NCBI GenBank assembly: GCA_024641255.1
Contig: JAHEDL010000271.1
Location: 4,891 to 10,116 of the forward strand
Reading direction: 5' to 3'
Origin: Pseudorhodobacter sp.
GTDB lineage: Bacteria > Pseudomonadota > Alphaproteobacteria > Rhodobacterales > Rhodobacteraceae
DNA length: 5,226 nucleotides
Part shown: piece by piece, positions 1-4,899 of the stretch
How positions within the stretch are numbered: position 1 is the stretch's first letter
How the letters are laid out: each line of letters opens with the position of its first letter
The notes under the pieces: model-generated
What the model saw: only the letters and a program-made list of their open reading frames with translations
What the model was told of the DNA's origin: nothing
Database searches by the model: none
Program-made: the position numbers and the translations under genes

Positions 1-39
1 CTGCCAATCTTGCTGAAACTGTTTCGGAAAGGCGCCTAG
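1..39 (+). CDS. C-terminal end of an upstream gene (partial, product unknown)
   Basis: Reading from base 1, frame 1 gives 12 residues, LPILLKLFRKGA, then TAG at 37-39, which directly abuts the ATG at 40. The stop touching the next start suggests translational coupling in an operon. The hydrophobic stretch ending in basic residues would suit the cytoplasmic tail of a membrane protein. From general knowledge, genes for DedA/TVP38-type membrane proteins often precede, or are fused to, this kind of oxidoreductase, so such a product is possible. Twelve residues cannot prove it. The frame itself could be chance, although the exact stop/start junction argues for a real gene end. Confidence 0.55.
   Translation: MPILLKLFRKGA
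26..32 (+). promoter_or_regulatory. Shine-Dalgarno site for the disulfide oxidoreductase
   Basis: GGAAAGG ends 7 nt before the ATG at 40. It lies inside the last codons of the upstream gene, so ribosomes finishing that gene could reinitiate at the touching TAG/ATG junction. Confidence 0.6.
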
Positions 40-1452
40 ATGGACCTGATCAGCACAGATCTTTGTGTCATCGGCGCCGGATCGGGCGGGCTTTCGGTTG
101 CGGCGGGGGCGGCGCAGATGGGGGCGCGGGTCGTGCTGATCGAAGGCGGAGCGATGGGCGGCGATTGTCTGAATTTCGGCTGTGTGCCGTCCAAGGCGTT
201 GCTGGCGGCGGCAAAATCGGCGCAGGCGCTGCGCCACCCCTTGCCCGGCATCGCGGCGGTTGATCCGCAGATCGACTTTGCGGCCGTTAAAGCTCATGTC
301 GCCGCCACCATCGCCAAAATCGCCCCGATGGACAGCCAAGAGCGGTTTGAAGGCTTTGGTGTTCAGGTGATTCGGGCCTATGCCCGCTTTGTTTCCCCGC
401 GTGAGGTCGAGGCTGGCGGCAAACGCATCCGCGCCCGCCGCTTTGTCATCGCAACCGGGTCGCATCCGTTTATCCCGCCAGTGCCGGGCTTGGAGACGGT
501 GCCTTACCTGACCAACGAAACCCTGTTCGCGCAAACCGTGCGTCCAGAACACCTGTTGATTCTGGGCGGTGGCCCGATTGCCTTGGAAATGGCGCAGGCG
601 CATCGCCGCTTGGGGTCGGCGGTGACGGTGATCGCCCGCAGTCGCGCGCTTGGTCGTGACGACCCCGAGGCCGCGGCGATGGTTGTGGCCGCGCTGCGGG
701 CCGAAGGCGTGACCGTGCTGGAAGGCAACGACGCGGTGCGCTTTCGCGCCGTGCCGCAAGGTGTGGAAGCGGTGCTGGCCGATGGCGCAACCCTGACCGG
801 ATCGCATCTGTTGCTGGCGGCAGGCCGGGTTCCGGCGCTTGATCGGCTGAATCTGGCGGTCGCAGGCGTTGCCACCAGCGAAAAAGGCGTGCGGGTGGGG
901 CCAAACCTGCGCAGCAGCAATCGCCGCGTCTATGCGGTGGGCGATGTGGCCGGGGGCGCGCAGTTTACCCATGTTGCGGGCGCCCATGCTGGCGTGGTTA
1001 TCCGGCAAGTTCTGTTCGCTCTGCGCGCCAAAGCTGCAACCGTGGTGCCGTGGGTCACCTACACCGACCCTGAACTGGCGCAGCTCGGCCTGACCGAAGC
1101 GCAGGCCCGTGCCCTGCATGGCACTGCCGTGACCGTGCTGCGGCAAGAGTTTCATCACAATGACCGCGCCATCACTGACACAAAACCTGCCGGTTTTATC
1201 AAGCTGATGCTGGTAAAATCCCGCCCGGTGGGGGTCACAATCGTTGGCGCACAAGCGGGCGAGTTGATCGGGCTTTGGGCTTTGGCGCTGCAGGCCGGGC
1301 TGAAGCTTGGCAGCATCGCTGCGATGATCGCGCCCTATCCGACCTTGGGCGAGATTTCAAAGCGTGCAGCAGGGGCCTATTACACGCCGAAACTCTTTGA
1401 TAATCCTAGGCTGAAGCAAGTGGTGCGGCTGGTGCAGCGCCTTTTGCCGTAA
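40..1452 (+). CDS. FAD-dependent pyridine-nucleotide disulfide oxidoreductase (dihydrolipoamide dehydrogenase/mercuric reductase-like)
   Basis: This is a soluble class I flavoprotein disulfide reductase of 470 aa, the normal family length. Visible in order are the N-terminal FAD-binding GAGSGG (residues 12-17), the redox-active disulfide motif GGDCLNFGCVPSK with C43 and C48, the ATG motif near 138-140, a second Rossmann motif GGGPIALE (176-183) for the nicotinamide cofactor, the FAD-ribityl motif YAVGDVAGG with D302, and the dimerisation domain from about 335. The C-terminal catalytic HPTxxE motif reads YPTLGE (433-438), so the usual base His is Tyr while the Glu is kept. Mercuric reductase also has Tyr there, but this protein has no N-terminal metal-binding domain and no C-terminal Cys pair, so mercury reduction is unlikely. 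The second Rossmann strand ends in VIARSR (R200, R202) rather than an acidic residue, which may favour NADPH. An AAAGG at 28-32 lies 7 nt before the ATG and supports the start. It is not next to alpha-ketoacid dehydrogenase genes. The true substrate is unknown. Confidence 0.93.
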   Translation: MDLISTDLCVIGAGSGGLSVAAGAAQMGARVVLIEGGAMGGDCLNFGCVPSKALLAAAKSAQALRHPLPGIAAVDPQIDFAAVKAHVAATIAKIAPMDSQERFEGFGVQVIRAYARFVSPREVEAGGKRIRARRFVIATGSHPFIPPVPGLETVPYLTNETLFAQTVRPEHLLILGGGPIALEMAQAHRRLGSAVTVIARSRALGRDDPEAAAMVVAALRAEGVTVLEGNDAVRFRAVPQGVEAVLADGATLTGSHLLLAAGRVPALDRLNLAVAGVATSEKGVRVGPNLRSSNRRVYAVGDVAGGAQFTHVAGAHAGVVIRQVLFALRAKAATVVPWVTYTDPELAQLGLTEAQARALHGTAVTVLRQEFHHNDRAITDTKPAGFIKLMLVKSRPVGVTIVGAQAGELIGLWALALQAGLKLGSIAAMIAPYPTLGEISKRAAGAYYTPKLFDNPRLKQVVRLVQRLLP

Positions 1453-1472
1453 CGAGGCGCTTGCGGGGCGCG

Positions 1473-1493
1473 CCGGGGGCTGTCTGCCCCCGG
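1473..1493 (+). terminator. GC-rich hairpin between oxidoreductase and histidine kinase
   Basis: CCGGGGGC (1473-1480), a 5-nt loop TGTCT, and GCCCCCGG (1486-1493) form a perfect 8-bp stem. It begins 20 bp after the oxidoreductase stop. No run of T follows; the next bases are ACCCCCGAGGATATTT. It is therefore a strong RNA hairpin at a gene end but not a textbook intrinsic terminator. It could work with Rho or protect the 3' end of the upstream mRNA. It is also the left half of what I take to be a repeated Rhodobacterales intergenic element. Confidence 0.5.
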
Positions 1494-1523
1494 ACCCCCG
1501 AGGATATTTGAGCCAAGATGAAA
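1473..1523 (+). repeat. Probable dispersed intergenic element of Rhodobacterales
   Basis: The hairpin is followed by ACCCCCGAGGATATTTG and AGCCAAGATGAAAG. From memory, near-identical strings (hairpin, CCCCGAGGATATTT, a short variable part, CAAGATGAA) occur many times at gene ends in Rhodobacterales genomes. Only one copy is present in this window, so the repeat status is recalled rather than shown here. The ATG annotated for the histidine kinase is part of the element. Confidence 0.45.
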
Positions 1524-2933
1524 GCGGACGTGGGTTTGACGGCGCGGCGGGGCGGATTTTGGAACACCTTGTCGGGGCGTTTCCTGATGCTGACCGTTGG
1601 TTTTGTCATGCTGGCCGAAGTGTTGATCTTTGTGCCGTCGATCGCGCGGTTTCGGGCAGATTTTCTGACCATGCGGCTGGAAAAGGCGCAGATCGCGGCT
1701 TTGGCGCAGTTGGCGGCCGAAGACATGGTCACGCCAGCGCTGGAAAAAGAGCTGCTGGCCAATGCCGAAGTTTACAACGTGGTGCTGCGGCGCGACGAGG
1801 TGCGGCAGTTGGTGTTGTCGTCGCCGATTCCGACGCCGATTTCCGATACGTTCGATCTGCGGGTTGCAGGCCCTTGGGAGCTGATCCGCGATGCCTTCGT
1901 CTGTCTGTTCGACCCGGATGACAATATTATCCGGGTGATCGGCTATCCGGTGCAATCGGCGGGGCTTTTGATTGAAATCACCATGGATTCGCAGCCGATG
2001 CGCCGGGCGATGCTGGATTATGGTGCGCGGATCTTGTTGCTGTCGGCGTTGATTTCGGTGGTGACGGCGTTCTTTCTGTTTCTGGCGGTGCAGCGGCTGA
2101 TCGTGTTGCCGATCCGGCGGGTGGTCAGCCATATGACCGCCTATGCCGAAGCGCCGGAAGATGCGCGGCGGGTGATTGCACCGAATGCCACCGTTGTGGA
2201 ATTGCGCGATGCCGAAGAGGCGATGCAATCGATGCAGACGCAACTGACCGGCGCGTTGCGGCAGAAGGAACGTTTGGCGCAGTTGGGCGGCGCGGTGGCG
2301 AAGATCAGCCACGATCTGCGCAACATCCTGACCACGGCGCAACTGTTTGCCGACCGGATCGAAGGCAGCGCCGACCCGATGGTCAGCCGCGCCGCGCCCA
2401 AGCTGGTGGGGTCGATTGCCCGCGCGGTGGCGCTGTGCGAATCAACGCTGGCCTTTGGCAAGGCCGAAGAGCCCAGCCCGCAGCTGCGCGAGATCGGCCT
2501 TGCGGTTTTAGCCGAAGACGTGGCCGAAGCCGAAGGTTTGGCGGGCGAAGGCCCGGTCACCTGTTTGATCGAGGTGCCCGCGACCCTGCTGGTGCATGCC
2601 GATTACGATCAGTTGTTCCGCGTGCTGTCGAACCTTGTGCGCAATGCGCGGCAGGCGATTGAAGCCACGGGCGTTGAGGGCAGCATTGAAATTTCGGCGG
2701 GCGAAACCGTTGCGGAATGGTGGATACGGGTGGGTGATACCGGCCCCGGTCTGCCCGAAAAAGCCCGCGAACATCTGTTCGAAGCCTTTCAGGGCGGCGC
2801 GCGCAAAGGCGGCACCGGGCTTGGTCTGGCGATTGCAGCAGAGTTGATTCGTGGCCATGGCGGGCGTCTGGAACTGGCGCGCACCGACCGCGATGGCACA
2901 GAGTTCCTGATTCATCTGCCGAAGCAAATCTAG
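1518..2933 (+). CDS. Membrane-bound sensor histidine kinase (orphan)
   Basis: This 471-aa inner-membrane kinase should autophosphorylate on His and pass the phosphate to an Asp of a response regulator. TM1 spans roughly residues 21-43 and TM2 roughly 171-191, enclosing a periplasmic sensor region of about 125 aa with one Cys (C129). A HAMP-like linker follows (about 192-250, starting LPIRRV). The H-box is ISHDLRN with phospho-acceptor H265. The N-box is LSNLVRNARQAIEA with N372 and N376. G1 is DTGPGLP (407-413), an F-box lies around FEAF (421-424), and G2 is GGTGLGLAIA (431-440). All catalytic boxes are intact. No response regulator lies next to it: the oxidoreductase is upstream and a tRNA is downstream. 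The sensed signal cannot be inferred. The start at 1518 has GAGG at 1500-1503, 14 nt upstream, which is a long spacing, and the ATG lies in a probable dispersed element. A slightly later start such as GTG at 1530 is possible; TM1 would be kept. Confidence 0.92.
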   Translation: MKADVGLTARRGGFWNTLSGRFLMLTVGFVMLAEVLIFVPSIARFRADFLTMRLEKAQIAALAQLAAEDMVTPALEKELLANAEVYNVVLRRDEVRQLVLSSPIPTPISDTFDLRVAGPWELIRDAFVCLFDPDDNIIRVIGYPVQSAGLLIEITMDSQPMRRAMLDYGARILLLSALISVVTAFFLFLAVQRLIVLPIRRVVSHMTAYAEAPEDARRVIAPNATVVELRDAEEAMQSMQTQLTGALRQKERLAQLGGAVAKISHDLRNILTTAQLFADRIEGSADPMVSRAAPKLVGSIARAVALCESTLAFGKAEEPSPQLREIGLAVLAEDVAEAEGLAGEGPVTCLIEVPATLLVHADYDQLFRVLSNLVRNARQAIEATGVEGSIEISAGETVAEWWIRVGDTGPGLPEKAREHLFEAFQGGARKGGTGLGLAIAAELIRGHGGRLELARTDRDGTEFLIHLPKQI

Positions 2934-3022
2934 CCCAAGTCCTTTGCGGTGCAGGAAACTTGTGCAGCGCAAGCGTCGGAATAGATTAAATAACAAGTTG
3001 CGAAGAATATTTAGAATTGCCC

Positions 3023-3050
3023 TTGCAATGCCCGGCGTGGAGGGCTAAAC
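3023..3050 (+). promoter_or_regulatory. Candidate promoter for tRNA-Arg
   Basis: TTGCAA (3023-3028), a 16-bp spacer and CTAAAC (3045-3050) sit about 14 bp before the mature tRNA 5' end. This suits a short 5' leader removed by RNase P. An AT-rich stretch (about 2983-3016) lies just upstream and could act as an UP-like element. The -10 match is weak, so this is a candidate only. The 130 bp between the kinase stop and the tRNA holds no ORF and no convincing terminator. Confidence 0.35.
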
Positions 3051-3063
3051 GCTGCCTCACAGT

Positions 3064-3140
3064 GGACCCGTAGCTCAGCTGGATAGAGCATCAGACTACG
3101 AATCTGAGGGTCGGGCGTTCGAATCGCTCCGGGTCCACCA
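3064..3140 (+). tRNA. tRNA-Arg (anticodon ACG)
   Basis: The full cloverleaf can be read. The acceptor GGACCCG (3064-3070) pairs with CGGGTCC (3130-3136). The D stem is GCTC/GAGC (3073-3076 with 3086-3089). The anticodon stem TCAGA/TCTGA closes loop CTACGAA (3096-3102), with anticodon ACG at 3098-3100. The T stem GGGCG/CGCTC closes loop TTCGAAT. The discriminator is A3137 and CCA is encoded at 3138-3140. The first anticodon A is normally deaminated to inosine by TadA, so this tRNA would read CGU, CGC and CGA. Confidence 0.97.
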
Positions 3141-3157
3141 CTTCCATCTCAGATTGA

Positions 3158-3189
3158 AAATGCCACCAACACGCGGCTGAATGGCATTT
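3158..3189. terminator. Inverted repeat between convergent tRNA-Arg and tetR-type gene
   Basis: AAATGCCA (3158-3165) and TGGCATTT (3182-3189) are perfect 8-bp complementary arms around a 16-nt loop. It starts 17 bp after the tRNA CCA end on the plus strand and lies 10 bp beyond the tetR stop on the minus strand. The arms end in A and T runs on both sides, and the plus strand continues ACGTTTT. This position suits a bidirectional terminator, although the long loop makes it weaker than usual. Confidence 0.55.
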
Positions 3190-3198
3190 ACGTTTTGG

Positions 3199-3891
3199 TT
3201 ACGCTGCGTTCGCGCGGATGAACAGATCGACGCCGCGGTCAACGCGGGCGGACAGCACGTCGTGCTGTGATGCGGTGCACAAGAAGCGCCGTTCGATGGC
3301 CGAAAAGCCCAGCCACAGCCCCAGCAGATCTTCGGATGCCGTGCGGGCGCAGGTCAGGTTCATTTCCCCTGCAGCCGAGGCTTCCATCAGCATGCCTGCC
3401 AGAATGTCGCGCAGGTGGCCCGGCCCGGCTTCGAAGAATCGCCGCGCCAGCTCCGGGTTGCGCTGGGCTTCCAGCCCAAGGCAGCGGTCCAGCGCCAGAT
3501 GACAGGGTTCTGTCAGCATCGTCACCAGCGCGCCGCCAACACGTTTCAACCGATCCGCCAGCGATCCGCCGCTTTGCGAAATTTCGGCAATGCGATCCGC
3601 CAGCCGATTGGTTTCGCGCAGCACGATGGCTTCTAGAATCGCCGATTTATCTTTGAAATTCGCATAGATCGTCACTTTTGAAACGCCCGCCGCCGAAGCG
3701 ACGGATTCAATCGGCACGCCTTCGATGCCACGTTCGGCAAACAGCCGCATCGCGGCGTCAAGGATCGCCTCGCGCTTTTCCATGTCTTTGGGTCGGCCAG
3801 GCGAACGCAGTGCCATCAATTCCGTTCCGATCAGCGGTGTTGCAACAAGCTGCGGGCAGGGTAGGGGCTTGGGGTCGTTCGGGCAAGTCAT
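3199..3891 (-). CDS. TetR/AcrR-family transcriptional regulator
   Basis: This is a 230-aa DNA-binding repressor-type protein. The N-terminal TetR domain is clear: a basic GRPKDMEKR start, helix EAILDAAMRLFAERG, then the helix-turn-helix around residues 59-82 with the signature AAGVSKVTIYANFKDK. The C-terminal half is helical and would bind a ligand and dimerise; its ligand cannot be predicted. A C-terminal domain of the AefR type, common in efflux regulators, is possible but unproven. The reading frame is open to an ATG at 3903, but GGAGGA (3901-3896) overlaps that codon and lies 4 nt before the ATG at 3891, so 3891 is the better start. Another in-frame ATG at 3816 would still keep the whole HTH. 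The gene lies 67 bp downstream of the repeat-protein gene on the same strand and probably shares its transcript. The likely operators are upstream of that gene at 4683-4728. Confidence 0.92.
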   Translation of the reverse strand: MTCPNDPKPLPCPQLVATPLIGTELMALRSPGRPKDMEKREAILDAAMRLFAERGIEGVPIESVASAAGVSKVTIYANFKDKSAILEAIVLRETNRLADRIAEISQSGGSLADRLKRVGGALVTMLTEPCHLALDRCLGLEAQRNPELARRFFEAGPGHLRDILAGMLMEASAAGEMNLTCARTASEDLLGLWLGFSAIERRFLCTASQHDVLSARVDRGVDLFIRANAA

Positions 3892-3895
3892 CTCG

Positions 3896-3901
3896 TCCTC
3901 C
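3896..3901 (-). promoter_or_regulatory. Shine-Dalgarno site that sets the tetR start
   Basis: The minus strand reads GGAGGA here, 4 nt before the ATG at 3891, which is near-consensus. It overlaps the upstream in-frame ATG (3903), which has no such site of its own. This favours a 230-aa product over the 234-aa version. Confidence 0.75.
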
Positions 3902-3910
3902 ATATACGCA

Positions 3911-3938
3911 AGCGCCGGCCCCCGAAGGGACCGGCGCT
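3911..3938 (-). terminator. Strong hairpin between repeat-protein gene and tetR
   Basis: AGCGCCGG (3911-3918) and CCGGCGCT (3931-3938) are perfect 8-bp arms. The stem can extend by CCC/GGG past a single bulged A3930, with a CCGAA loop (read on the plus strand). On the minus strand it begins 20 bp after the repeat-protein stop and ends 9 bp before the tetR Shine-Dalgarno. There is no T run after it. It may be a partial terminator or 3' mRNA stabiliser, giving more secreted protein than regulator from one transcript. Confidence 0.55.
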
Positions 3939-3958
3939 GACTGTCGGACCGACCAGGA

Positions 3959-4468
3959 TCAGTCGTTGGCAGCTGCGGTCAGCGCGGTCAGCTGCGCCAG
4001 CGTGTATTGTGCCGGGTCAAGACCCAAGGCGCCTGCCAACTGGGCTTCGCCGGGGGTCACAACATCGGCAGCCGCCGGGGTGGCGCGGTTGGCGCCCGAC
4101 AGCACATAGGCCACGCGGTCACGGTCATTTTCTTGCCGGGCCGAGATGATCAGCTGCAACTCGCTTGCCGAATAGGCCCCCGGTTGCACACCAGCCTGTT
4201 TGGCCAATTGGCCCGAAGTATCGCCCTGCACCGAAGCTGCGGCGCGGTTGGCACCTGACAGGTAGAAGTTCAGCAGGCCGGTGTCGTTATCTTGGCGGGC
4301 GTCGATGATCGCCTGCAGTTCAGCGGCGCTATACTGGCCAGCGGCCACGCCAGCCGATGCGGCAAGTTGCACGTCCTGCGACGGCTGGGCGGCGTTTGCG
4401 GCACCAGCAAGGCTCAGGGCGATCAGGGCGGAAGTTGCGATAGATTTGAACATTTTTTCGTCTTTCAT
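3959..4468 (-). CDS. Secreted three-repeat protein of unknown function
   Basis: I do not recognise this 169-aa protein as a named family. The N-terminus is a Sec signal peptide: basic start MKDEKMFKSI, hydrophobic stretch ATSALIALSLAGAA, and likely cleavage after ANA (residue 26, ANA|AQ), so the mature protein of about 143 aa should be periplasmic or exported. The mature part is three copies of a motif of the form QLA..AGV...YS..ELQ.II.ARQ.ND...LSGANRA: residues 34-77, 87-130 and a shorter, diverged copy at 143-169. Copies 1 and 2 share 27 of 44 residues by my count. There are no Cys residues and no catalytic motif. The alternating helix-friendly and polar segments suggest a small helical repeat fold, possibly a binding or structural protein. 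An in-frame ATG at 4453 would give a compact 164-aa form starting MFKSI with a more typical signal peptide. Neither start has a strong Shine-Dalgarno. tetR follows 67 bp downstream. Confidence 0.85.
   Translation of the reverse strand: MKDEKMFKSIATSALIALSLAGAANAAQPSQDVQLAASAGVAAGQYSAAELQAIIDARQDNDTGLLNFYLSGANRAAASVQGDTSGQLAKQAGVQPGAYSASELQLIISARQENDRDRVAYVLSGANRATPAAADVVTPGEAQLAGALGLDPAQYTLAQLTALTAAAND
3962..4042 (-). repeat. Protein repeat copy 3, truncated and diverged (residues 143-169)
   Basis: QLAGALGLDPAQYTLAQLTALTAAAND matches the first 27 positions of the unit (QLA, G, Y, QL) and ends at the ND that precedes the LSGANRA block in the other copies. The C-terminal LSGANRA part is absent. 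Confidence 0.7.
4079..4210 (-). repeat. Protein repeat copy 2 (residues 87-130)
   Basis: This is the second unit, from QLAKQAGV to SGANRAT. Similarity to copy 1 is also visible in the DNA, for example the plus-strand GCGCGGTTGGC at about 4083 and again at about 4241, which points to an old tandem duplication of about 159 bp. Confidence 0.85.
4238..4369 (-). repeat. Protein repeat copy 1 (residues 34-77)
   Basis: This is the first 44-residue unit of the secreted protein, from QLAASAGV to SGANRAA. It aligns without gaps to copy 2, which begins 53 codons later. Confidence 0.85.
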
Positions 4469-4675
4469 GTTGTGTTTGGCATGCCTTTCCCGGTCCGTCC
4501 CCCTTGGGATCGGCGGTCAGGCGATTGGTTTTCATTGGTCGTAAAGGCTGCGCGGGCTGTGCGCCGAAGGCGTCGGGCCTTTGTTTGGCTGGCCATCTGG
4601 CCGGGGTCGTTCAAGGAGCGATGTTGTCTTTCACGTCATATGCTCCGTCTCCGTTCGTCGTTTCGATGTAACAGA

Positions 4676-4703
4676 GATATAATGAACGACATCGGTTAGT
4701 AAA
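4676..4703 (-). promoter_or_regulatory. Candidate promoter for the repeat-protein/tetR unit
   Basis: Reading the minus strand, TTTACT (4703-4698) as -35, a 16-bp spacer and TATATC (4681-4676) as -10 match the sigma-70 consensus at four of six positions each. Palindrome A exactly fills the spacer, so a bound repressor would block RNA polymerase. The start would be near 4669, giving a leader of about 200 nt. Confidence 0.45.
4683..4698. promoter_or_regulatory. TetR-type operator A (imperfect palindrome)
   Basis: TGAACGACATCGGTTA has the same left arm TGAACGA as operator B and a right arm TCGGTTA with two mismatches to TCGTTCA. It lies in the spacer of the candidate minus-strand promoter. Assigning it to the TetR-family protein encoded at 3199-3891 is inference from shape and position. 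Confidence 0.6.
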
Positions 4704-4712
4704 TAGGAAAAC

Positions 4713-4728
4713 TGAACGAAATCGTTCA
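4713..4728. promoter_or_regulatory. TetR-type operator B (perfect 7-bp arms)
   Basis: TGAACGA (4713-4719), a 2-bp AA centre and TCGTTCA (4722-4728) form a perfect palindrome apart from the centre. It is 30 bp centre to centre from operator A, close to three helical turns, so two dimers could bind the same face. It lies just upstream of the candidate -35. Palindromes of about this size are typical TetR-family sites. Confidence 0.7.
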
Positions 4729-4839
4729 TTAAATTAACGTGACCGGGGGTTGAATATTCTACTACCCTGCCCAATGGCGATAAAATTCATTCAAAACCAA
4801 TGGGATAAGAAGCATCAGCTTTCCCGCGTCCAACCGGTG

Positions 4840-4874
4840 AAATGCAAACGGCCACCGGGTTTCCCCGATGGCCG
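4840..4874 (-). terminator. Probable xylA terminator
   Basis: CGGCCA (4849-4854) pairs with TGGCCG (4869-4874), and CGGG (4856-4859) pairs with CCCG (4864-4867), with one C/A mismatch between the two stem parts and a 4-nt loop. On the minus strand it begins 25 bp after the xylA stop and is followed by TTTGCATTTC, a modest T-rich tail. This suits Rho-independent termination and insulates xylA from the operator region. Confidence 0.65.
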
Positions 4875-4899
4875 CCGCAGATTTCGCGCTTTCAGGCGC

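Larger units (their letters stand above)
4469..4899. other. 431-bp non-coding region between repeat-protein gene and xylA
   Basis: No convincing gene is seen on either strand. The part next to the repeat-protein gene (4469-4670) is GC-rich and would be its 5' leader of about 200 nt. It contains small inverted repeats: GGCCA/TGGCC around 4590, CGCC/GGCG around 4562 and GGAGC/GCTCC at about 4616-4646. The central part (4670-4800) is AT-rich compared with the rest of the window and carries the operators and promoter described separately. The xylA-proximal end holds a terminator hairpin. Confidence 0.7.

Noticed and set aside
40..1452. Annotation as mercuric reductase (merA) or as lpdA
   Set aside because: There is no metal-binding N-terminal domain, no C-terminal Cys pair and no mer genes nearby; the HPT His is missing and there are no dehydrogenase-complex genes adjacent.
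1380..2342. Long minus-strand open frame of 320 codons opposite the kinase and the end of the oxidoreductase
   Set aside because: Its translation is rich in Arg, His and Gln with no domain, and it lies opposite two strongly supported genes, as expected for a GC-rich antisense shadow.
2958..2982. CTTGT/GCAAG small stem after the kinase stop as a terminator
   Set aside because: It has only five pairs including a wobble and no T run, so it is not distinguishable from chance.
3064..3198. tRNA-Arg as an integration site for an element, with att-like duplication
   Set aside because: No repeat of the tRNA 3' end is seen elsewhere in the window and there is no integrase or phage gene nearby.
4329..4535. 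Minus-strand 68-codon frame starting MKTNRLTADPK
   Set aside because: It overlaps the signal peptide and first repeat of the secreted protein in another frame, has no Shine-Dalgarno, and becomes Arg/Pro/Trp-rich low-quality sequence.
4522..4795. ATTGGTTTT near 4525 and its inverted match AAAACCAAT near 4794 as a long-range inverted repeat
   Set aside because: The match is about 9 bp with no extension or context; chance is sufficient.
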